The notes under the pieces are model-generated. The model saw only the letters and a list, made by a program, of their open reading frames with translations. It searched no databases and had not been told where the DNA came from. Positions 57,897-64,000 of a stretch of DNA of 64,000 nt are shown piece after piece (within the stretch, counting starts at the first letter, position 1; every line of letters begins with the position of its first letter). The position numbers were made by a program, and so were the translations under genes. This stretch comes from Synechococcus sp. MW101C3 (GTDB lineage Bacteria; Cyanobacteriota; Cyanobacteriia; PCC-6307; Cyanobiaceae). The stretch spans positions 230,781 through 294,780 of the forward strand of contig NZ_NQKX01000005.1 in the NCBI RefSeq assembly GCF_002252635.1, read 5' to 3'.

Positions 57897-58742
57897 TCAG
57901 GAGGCTCCGCTGCTCACACGCCGGCCGGCAAACGCCACCAGCCGATCGAGGCACAGGCCGACAATGCCTACGTACACAATCGCCAGCACAATCTGGCTGG
58001 CGCTCGACTCACCGCCCGCGTTGTAGGCATCCCAGATGAAATAGCCGATGCCGCCATCGGCCTTGAGCATCTCCGCCGCCACGATCGCCAACCAGGCCAG
58101 ACCCACGGCAATGCGCAGACCGGTGAACACATAGGGAACGGTGGCGGGAATCACGATCTCGCGGATGTACGCGCGCTTGCGCAGCCGCAGCACGCGCGAC
58201 ACGTTGGTGTAATCCTGGGGGATCTCACGGATGCCCACGGCCGTGTTGATGATGATCGGCCAGATGGAGGTGATGAAGATCACGAAGATCGCCGACTTAT
58301 CGGCGTTCTGAAACACCATCAGGGAGATCGGGAACCAGGCCAGTGGCGGCACCGTGCGCAACACCTGGATCACCGGATCGAAGCCCTTGCCCACGAACCG
58401 GTTCAGGCCCAGCAGGCCACCGATGGCGATGCCAACGATGGCCGCCAGGCCATAGCCCAGAGCCACCCGTTGCAGAGAAATCAGAATCTGCCAGCCCAGC
58501 CCCTTGCTGGTGCCGCCATCATCAAAAAAGGGCTGGCTGATGTAAGGGTCCCAGGTGTCTGTCACCACCTTGATGGGCCCCGGCAGACGATCAGCGCCCA
58601 GCAGGCCGGAGAGCACCTGCCAGACGATCAGAAACCCACCGATGCAGAGCAGGTAAGGGAGGATTGTGGTGAGAAGGGTGGAACGGCGTTGGCCTTGGCG
58701 CTGGCGAGAGCGCCGCCTGCCGTTCACAGCGGTGAGGGTCAT
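57897..58742 (-). CDS. nrtB: nitrate/nitrite ABC transporter permease
   Basis: A 281-residue inner-membrane permease with about six hydrophobic segments and the ABC transporter loop EAA-like motif (VLRLRKRAYIREIVIPATVPYVFTG). It passes substrate from NrtA across the membrane. Three bases separate it from nrtC. Confidence 0.95.
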   Translation of the reverse strand: MTLTAVNGRRRSRQRQGQRRSTLLTTILPYLLCIGGFLIVWQVLSGLLGADRLPGPIKVVTDTWDPYISQPFFDDGGTSKGLGWQILISLQRVALGYGLAAIVGIAIGGLLGLNRFVGKGFDPVIQVLRTVPPLAWFPISLMVFQNADKSAIFVIFITSIWPIIINTAVGIREIPQDYTNVSRVLRLRKRAYIREIVIPATVPYVFTGLRIAVGLAWLAIVAAEMLKADGGIGYFIWDAYNAGGESSASQIVLAIVYVGIVGLCLDRLVAFAGRRVSSGAS

Positions 58743-58778
58743 GAAGGGTGGGGGTGATCAATAGCGAGGGACAGTCGC

Positions 58779-60089
58779 TCAGGCCAGAGCTTTGATCTTG
58801 AGGGCGTCGAGATAAGCCTTGGGATCTTCAGGATCGAAGACCACACCATCAAAGAACGTTTCCTTGCCGCGGGAATCGGAGGCGGGAATGGAGGCTTCCT
58901 GGCCGATCGCCTTGGCGGCCTCCTTCCAGAGGTCGGCGCGGTTCACCTTGTCCACCAACGCATCGATATCCGTAGAGGCGGGCAGATACCCCCAGCGCAT
59001 GTCCTCGGTCACGAACCACTTCTCGTGGCTCTTGTAGGGGAAGGAGGCACTGTCAGCCCAGAAGCGCATCTTGTAGGGGCTGTCCTTCACCACCCGGCCA
59101 TCGCCGTAATCCACATTGCCGGCCAGGCGGGGCTTGATGTCGTTGACGGTGGCCTTGATGTATTTATCTTTGGCGAGGATGGTGCACATCTCGTCAAGAT
59201 TGGCGGGATCATCACACCACATCTGAGCTTCCAGCACGCCCTTCAGCAGGGCCAGAGTGGCCTTGGGGTTCTGCTCCACCCAATCGGCTCGCATGGAGAA
59301 AGCCTTCTCCGGATGGAGCTTCCACAGTTCACCGGTCTGGGCCACGGTGTAGCCCAGCTTCTTGTTGACCAGGCGCCCATTCCAGGGCTCACCCACACAG
59401 AAGGTGTCCATCGTGCCGGTCTGCATGTTCGCCACCATCTGCGGCGGCGGAATCACCACCAGGTCGGCAGCTGTGTTGGGATCAATGCCATTGGCCGCCA
59501 GCCAGTAGCGCATCCAGAGGTCATGGGTGCCACCGGGGAAGGTCACCGCCGCCTTGAATTTCTTGCCTTTGGCGCCTGCAGCGGCCACGGCCGCCTCCAG
59601 GCCCGCCTTGTTGTCGATCGTGAGCTTTTCGGGCAGGAAAGCCTTGGCCGCGGAGATGCCCTGCCCCTGCAGATTCAGGCGCGCCAGCGTCACCATCGGC
59701 AGCGGCTGGTTCGACTTGGTGATTTTGCCGGCCGTGAGCAACAACGGCATCGGCGTGAGGATGTGGGCGCCATCAATGCCGCCGCCCTTGGTGCCGAGTT
59801 CCAGGTTGTCGCGGGTGGCGGCCCAGGAGGTCTGCTTGACCACCTTCACCTCAGGCATGCCGTGCTTGGCGAAAAAGCCCTTTTCCTGAGCAATGATCAC
59901 CGGCGCCGCATCGGTGAGGGCGATGAAGCCGAGCGTGGCGCCCTTCACTTCCACATCCCCGCCGCCGCCGCTGGCGGCCGGCGCTGAGGCACTGTCGGGC
60001 TGTTTGCCGCCGCAGGCGCTCAACCAGAGGGCGCCGGCCGTGGTGCCGGCGGCGGTCACGAGGAACTTACGGCGCGAAAGATTCGGCAT
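58779..60089 (-). CDS. nrtA: nitrate/nitrite-binding lipoprotein
   Basis: A 436-residue periplasmic-type binding protein. The N-terminus has a twin-arginine motif (SRRKFLVTAAG) and a lipobox (LWLSAC), so it is likely a Tat-exported lipoprotein. The body has ATLGFIALTDAAPVIIAQEKG and VGEPWNGRLVNK, typical of NrtA. It captures nitrate and nitrite outside the membrane. First gene of nrtABCD-crp. Confidence 0.96.
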   Translation of the reverse strand: MPNLSRRKFLVTAAGTTAGALWLSACGGKQPDSASAPAASGGGGDVEVKGATLGFIALTDAAPVIIAQEKGFFAKHGMPEVKVVKQTSWAATRDNLELGTKGGGIDGAHILTPMPLLLTAGKITKSNQPLPMVTLARLNLQGQGISAAKAFLPEKLTIDNKAGLEAAVAAAGAKGKKFKAAVTFPGGTHDLWMRYWLAANGIDPNTAADLVVIPPPQMVANMQTGTMDTFCVGEPWNGRLVNKKLGYTVAQTGELWKLHPEKAFSMRADWVEQNPKATLALLKGVLEAQMWCDDPANLDEMCTILAKDKYIKATVNDIKPRLAGNVDYGDGRVVKDSPYKMRFWADSASFPYKSHEKWFVTEDMRWGYLPASTDIDALVDKVNRADLWKEAAKAIGQEASIPASDSRGKETFFDGVVFDPEDPKAYLDALKIKALA

Positions 60090-60264
60090 GGGGCTGGGGT
60101 GTCACGAAGGTCTGGATGCGATTCACGCAATCCGGACGGGCCTCATGAACGAAGCGCACCGAGCCGGCAAGGTTGGCGCACAGGCTGACCAACCCGCCTA
60201 CGTCATCACGGCCAGGGCCCGATTGATGGTGCCGGTTGTTACCGATGGCCAGACTGTGCAGCGT

Positions 60265-60753
60265 TCAGCCACACGACAGCCCGAATTCCTGTAGCGCCCG
60301 CGGCAGGTTGCGGTGCTCATGGCCCGGATGGCTGAGCTTCACCAGGGCGAAGCGCTGCAGCTCATCGAGGCCCTGCCATTGCGCCAGGTTGAGCGGCGTG
60401 CCCAGCTGCCGGCAGGCCGCCGCCAGCACCGCCGGCAGCGCCTCCCCGTCGGCCGCACTGGGCAGGGCTTCCAGCTGGGCCGGCGGCAGGGGCCGGGCCG
60501 GACCAGCGGCCATGGCAGCCGTGCGTTGCAGCAGCCATTGGCGCAGGGCCTCGATCGCGAGGGGCTGATCGGGCCAGGCCAGCAGCCCCTCACGCTCCGC
60601 GGTGCCCAGGGCCTGCCAGTGGCTGAGCTTGAGCTTCACTCCCGCCAGATCAAGCTTGCGCCGCACCGCCATCGGCAGGCAGCGCAGATCGGCGACGAAA
60701 TCGGCCTCAAAGCCGAAGCAGCGGTCGTGGCTGGCGCGCGCAGGCAGGCTCAT
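60265..60753 (-). CDS. narM: nitrate reductase-associated protein
   Basis: A 162-residue protein from ATG 60753. The blocks CFGFEADFVADLRCLPMAVR and KLDLAGVKLKLSHWQAL match NarM, a protein needed for nitrate reductase activity in cyanobacteria that have this NarB type; its mechanism is unclear. It overlaps the trpD2-like gene by four bases. The 175-bp space before nrtA (60090-60264) holds no gene. Confidence 0.9.
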   Translation of the reverse strand: MSLPARASHDRCFGFEADFVADLRCLPMAVRRKLDLAGVKLKLSHWQALGTAEREGLLAWPDQPLAIEALRQWLLQRTAAMAAGPARPLPPAQLEALPSAADGEALPAVLAAACRQLGTPLNLAQWQGLDELQRFALVKLSHPGHEHRNLPRALQEFGLSCG

Positions 60754-61895
60754 GGGGCAAGATCCTGGCGCAGCTTTTCGCCGCAGCGGGCGGCCAGCAG
60801 GGCGCGGGCCTGCTCGAGCCCCGCCGGCAGGCTGTCGCAGCGCTCGGCCAGCCAGAGGTACACCCCCAGGTTCCACAGCAGCGACTCCGCCAGCGGTCCC
60901 TCGCCCTGCAGCGCCGCCAGCGCCTGCTCGCGCCAGAGCTCCAGGTTCTGCCAGGGCACCTCCGGGCCGCAGAGGCCATGGTCGCGGGGATGGACCAGCA
61001 GGCGGGTGATCACGCCATCGCGGCCCCGGGCGGTGATGCCGGCGCGGCTGGTGGGCAGGTCGGTGGAGCCCTCCAGCCCCTTGACCGTGAGCAGATCGGT
61101 TTCGCCGGCATGGGCCAACGCCTCCCAGGCGCGGGCCTCGGTGGGGGGATGAACGAAGCCGCTCACCAGCAGGTGCTCCCCCTGGTGGGGGGTCCAGAGG
61201 AGCTCCAGGCTGGCCACCGGCGGCCGCTTGCCGATGTCCTCACGGATCGGCAGCAGCCGTTCGGCGGCCGGGAAATGGCAGGGCTGGTGGGTGAGGGCCA
61301 GGCCCTGGATCTCCAGCCGCTGCTGCAGGTCGGCCAGGCTGAGCCGCCGCCAGTCGATGCCGAGGGCAGCGAACAGCTCGGCGAGGCTGATGCCGTACTT
61401 CACCGGCATCGGAGCTCCGCCGTGCAGCACCACCGGCTGGCCGGCGGCCGCCAGCAGCAGGGCCAGCAGCGGCAGCAGCGGCGCGGTGCGGCTGCGGCCG
61501 TCGTACGGCACCCCGAAGCAGAGCGGCCGCTGGCCGGGGGTACGCAGCACCGGGCCGTGCTCGCGGTAGCTGTCGAGCATGCCGGCCAGCTCCAGCGGCG
61601 ACGGCCGGCGAATGCGATGGGCGATCAGGAACGCCCCCAGCTGGGCATCGCTCACCGGCCCCAGCAGCATCAGATCGGTGGCTTCGCGAGCCTCGGCGCG
61701 GGTCAGACCGGTGCTGGTGTGCTCACCGCTGCCCACCTTGGCCAGCAGCTCGCGGAAGCGCAGCACCTCCGGCGCCAGCGCCGGGCGGCGGGCGGCGCCT
61801 GGGGCGCTGGCGCCCTTCACGGCAGAAATCGGTACCACCTGCGACAAGACTTCGGCGCTCCGGCTGAAAGGGTGAGGATTCCGATCATTAGGCAT
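60750..61895 (-). CDS. anthranilate phosphoribosyltransferase-like protein (TrpD2 type)
   Basis: A 381-residue protein with the phosphoribosyltransferase fold: GPVSDAQLGAFLIAHRIRRPS, VPYDGRSRTAPLLPLLALLLA and VVLHGGAPMPVKYG. It lacks the usual TrpD substrate blocks, so it is likely a TrpD2/YbiB-type paralogue of unknown substrate, possibly DNA-binding. The gene overlaps narM, and similar pairs occur in cyanobacterial nitrate clusters. Divergent from nirA, separated by 89 bp. Confidence 0.85.
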   Translation of the reverse strand: MPNDRNPHPFSRSAEVLSQVVPISAVKGASAPGAARRPALAPEVLRFRELLAKVGSGEHTSTGLTRAEAREATDLMLLGPVSDAQLGAFLIAHRIRRPSPLELAGMLDSYREHGPVLRTPGQRPLCFGVPYDGRSRTAPLLPLLALLLAAAGQPVVLHGGAPMPVKYGISLAELFAALGIDWRRLSLADLQQRLEIQGLALTHQPCHFPAAERLLPIREDIGKRPPVASLELLWTPHQGEHLLVSGFVHPPTEARAWEALAHAGETDLLTVKGLEGSTDLPTSRAGITARGRDGVITRLLVHPRDHGLCGPEVPWQNLELWREQALAALQGEGPLAESLLWNLGVYLWLAERCDSLPAGLEQARALLAARCGEKLRQDLAP

Positions 61896-61984
61896 GCGCA
61901 GGCCCGCTGCGAACTCTGCAGGGGTTCCCGCGCCATGCGGCCGGCGGCCCGATCGGTGTTTCCCCTCTCGTTTCCCTTCCCTCC

Positions 61985-63511
61985 ATGGCGACGCTCAACA
62001 AGGTGGAGCAGGCCAAAGCCGGCTTCTGTGGTCTGGATCTGGCGCCGCGGCTGAGTGAACTGAGCGCCGCCGGCTGGGAATCCCTCGATGAGGCCACCCT
62101 CACCATCCATCTCAAGTGGCTGGGCATTTTCTTTCGGCCGGTCACGCCCGGGCGCTTCATGCTGCGGCTGCGGCTGCCCAACGGCGTGATCCACGCCGAC
62201 CAGCTGGACGTGCTGGCAGAGGCCGTGGATCGCTGCGGCAGCCACGGCAGCGCCGACATCACCACCCGCCAGAACATCCAGCTGCGCGGCCTGCTGCTGG
62301 AGGACATGCCGCCGCTGATGGCGGCGCTTGAGCGGGTGGGCCTGACCAGCCGCCAGTCGGGCCACGACAACCCCCGCAACGTGACCGGCAACCCCCTGGC
62401 CGGCATCGACCCCGAGGAGTTCATCGACACCCGGCCGCTGGTGGACAGCATCCAGGCGGCGGTGCTGGGGCCCGACGGTCCGCGCAACCTGCCGCGCAAG
62501 TTCAACGTGGCGGTGGGCGGCGCCCCCGACTCCTTCCTGCTGCACAACGACCTCGCCTTTCTGCCCGCGTTCCACGACGGCACGCTGGGCTTCACCGTGA
62601 TGGTGGGCGGCTTCTTCTCAGCCCAGCGCAACGAGCTGGCGATCCCGCTGGGGTTGTGGCTGCAGGCCGATCAGCTGCCGGCCTTCACGCTCGCGGTGCT
62701 GCGTCACTACGAACGGCAGGGCGACCGCAGCAACCGCAACAAGACCCGCCTGATGTACCTGATCGATGCGCTCGGGCTCGACAGCTACCGGGCGGAGGTG
62801 GTGGAGAGCTACGGCGCCGTGGCCGGCGCTGATGCCGCCGCCCTGGTGCCCCATGACGGCTCCCATCTGGTGTGCCGCGCACCGCGAGACATCTGTGGCG
62901 TGCACGCCCAGAAGCAGCCGGGACTGCACTGGGTGGGCCTGCATGTGCCGATGGGGCGGCTGCACGCCGCTGCGATGAGCGACCTGGCCCGGCTGGCCCG
63001 CACCTACGGCAGCGGCGGGCTGCGCCTGAGCGAAAGCCAGAACGCCCTGATCGCCGATGTGCCGGGCGACCAGCTGGAGGCACTGCTGGCCGAACCGCTG
63101 CTGCAGCAGTTCCGTGTGGATCCCGGTGCGCTGGCGGCGGAAGCGGTGAGCTGCACCGGCAACCGCTACTGCAGCTTCGCCCTGATCCCCACCAAGAGCA
63201 CGGCCCAGGCGGTGGTAGAGGAACTGGAGCGGCGCCTGGAGGTGCCCCATGGCGTGCGCACCCACTGGACCGGCTGCCCCAATGCCTGCGGCCAGCCCTA
63301 CATGGGCTCGATCGGGCTGATGGGGGCCAAGGCCCGCAAGGACGGCGAAATGGTGGAAGCGGTGAAGGTGTTCCTGGGCGGCTCGATGGCGGCCGATCCC
63401 CGGCTGGCGGAGCTGCACGACAAGGGCATTCCGCTCAGCGAGCTGCCCGAGGCGCTGGAGCAGATCCTGGTGGAGCGGTTCGGCGCCCGGCCGCGGGCGC
63501 TCCCGGCCTGA
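61985..63511 (+). CDS. nirA: ferredoxin-nitrite reductase
   Basis: A 508-residue siroheme enzyme. The cluster ligands are CTGNRYCSFALIPTK (Cys in CTGNRYC) and HWTGCPNACGQPYMG (Cys pair). It reduces nitrite to ammonium with six electrons from ferredoxin. The 89-bp gap to the trpD2-like gene must hold both promoters; I see no GTA-N8-TAC NtcA site in it. Confidence 0.96.
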   Translation: MATLNKVEQAKAGFCGLDLAPRLSELSAAGWESLDEATLTIHLKWLGIFFRPVTPGRFMLRLRLPNGVIHADQLDVLAEAVDRCGSHGSADITTRQNIQLRGLLLEDMPPLMAALERVGLTSRQSGHDNPRNVTGNPLAGIDPEEFIDTRPLVDSIQAAVLGPDGPRNLPRKFNVAVGGAPDSFLLHNDLAFLPAFHDGTLGFTVMVGGFFSAQRNELAIPLGLWLQADQLPAFTLAVLRHYERQGDRSNRNKTRLMYLIDALGLDSYRAEVVESYGAVAGADAAALVPHDGSHLVCRAPRDICGVHAQKQPGLHWVGLHVPMGRLHAAAMSDLARLARTYGSGGLRLSESQNALIADVPGDQLEALLAEPLLQQFRVDPGALAAEAVSCTGNRYCSFALIPTKSTAQAVVEELERRLEVPHGVRTHWTGCPNACGQPYMGSIGLMGAKARKDGEMVEAVKVFLGGSMAADPRLAELHDKGIPLSELPEALEQILVERFGARPRALPA

Positions 63512-63580
63512 CCCGCAGTGGGCCGGTGGCGCAGGCTCCTGATTGCTAGAACAGCCATCCAGCCAGCCACCGCGAACCCG

Positions 63581-64000
63581 ATGCTGCCTCGCGACGGCGA
63601 TCCGAGCGGCGATCCGGCCCAGCTGCCACCGCCGGGTGATCCCGCCCGCTGGCCGTGGCTGCAGCAACTCCGGCGCCGGCCGCAGCTGGAGCTCGCCCCC
63701 TGGCTCACGGCGCTGGAAGCGGGCAGGGTGCCCGCGGAGGCCGACCTGCTCACCGTGCTGGCCGAGCGGGTGGATTCCAGCAGTGCGCCCCGGCTGCTGG
63801 CCTGGTGGTTGCGGCAGGACCCGCCCGATCCGGCCCTGGGCGAGCGGATCGGGCGGCGGCGCGAGGCCAGCTGCGCCGCGCTGTTGCGGCAGGCGCTGGC
63901 GCGCGCTCCCCAGCAGGCCCCCTTGCTGCTGCCGTTGCTCGGCCACCAGCGGGATCCCGCCGATGCCGCCCTGCTCAGCCGGCTGGCGCTGGCGCCGGGC
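63581..64000 (+). CDS. probable helical-repeat protein, N-terminal part (3' end outside window)
   Basis: The frame from ATG 63581 stays open to the last base, so the gene is cut by the window. The visible 140 residues are Leu/Ala/Pro/Arg rich and form amphipathic helices in a repeated pattern (LLAWWLRQDPPDPALGERIG, LLPLLGHQRDPADAALLSRL), suggesting HEAT-type repeats. It follows nirA after 69 bp, a position taken by a HEAT-repeat protein in several picocyanobacterial nitrate clusters. The identification is tentative. Confidence 0.55.
   Translation, partial: MLPRDGDPSGDPAQLPPPGDPARWPWLQQLRRRPQLELAPWLTALEAGRVPAEADLLTVLAERVDSSSAPRLLAWWLRQDPPDPALGERIGRRREASCAALLRQALARAPQQAPLLLPLLGHQRDPADAALLSRLALAPG

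Noticed and set aside
62618..63946. Long minus-strand frame over nirA
   Set aside because: It is the antisense shadow of nirA and the following gene.

Overview
The window looks like about 64 kb of a GC-rich unicellular cyanobacterium of the Synechococcus/Cyanobium kind. This is inferred from gene content: ferredoxin-type nitrite reductase NirA, cyanobacterial NarB with NarM, the four-gene NrtABCD transporter with the long NrtC, a two-domain sucrose-phosphate synthase, and a cyanobacterial chorismate lyase. No rRNA, tRNA, CRISPR array or intact insertion sequence was recognised.

Layout. 1-9.1 kb: end of an SNF2 helicase, a DUF47/PiT phosphate uptake pair, an oxygenase gene whose 3' half is repeated 1.3 kb further on, a toxin-antitoxin pair between the two copies with an intact antitoxin and a broken toxin, a Coq4-like gene and valS. 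9.2-16.2 kb: a large esterase/PhoX-like gene broken at a run of ten C, a decayed valS fragment, corA, mscL and a YCII/ECF sigma pair. 16.7-22 kb: a visibly less GC-rich segment, all on the minus strand, with a 66-residue ribosomal-peptide (RiPP) precursor, a fused kinase-HopA1 modification enzyme, and a response regulator/histidine kinase pair. 22.2-31 kb: housekeeping genes (ligA, sprT, chorismate lyase, mnmG) and conserved unknowns. 31-38 kb: a molybdopterin gene, a MOSC protein, and a sucrose operon (synthase, phosphatase, amylosucrase). 39-45 kb: an FdhF/YdeP-like molybdoenzyme and a glutamine synthetase-like ligase operon (ligase, unknown, MFS) facing an isochorismatase-type hydrolase. 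45.9-50.6 kb: moaA, mobA, a hydrolase, a PsiE-like gene and a META-domain protein. 50.8-51.7 kb: a dead family 8 glycosyltransferase. 52.2-64 kb: the nitrate island narB, crp-type regulator, nrtDCBA, narM, trpD2-like, nirA and the start of a probable helical-repeat gene.

How the parts fit. NrtABCD imports nitrate or nitrite, NarB (needing MoaA, MobA, MoaB and NarM) reduces nitrate, and NirA reduces nitrite to ammonium. The sucrose operon makes sucrose and can also consume it through amylosucrase. The most unusual system is at 19.0-21.9 kb. Its precursor has a double-glycine leader and a core in which every third residue from 45 to 66 is Ser or Thr, usually followed by Arg. It sits beside a single-chain fusion of the two enzyme types that phosphorylate and then eliminate Ser/Thr in class V lanthipeptides and thioamitides. 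A predicted Dha/Dhb-rich, strongly basic peptide follows from this, but no product is known to me.
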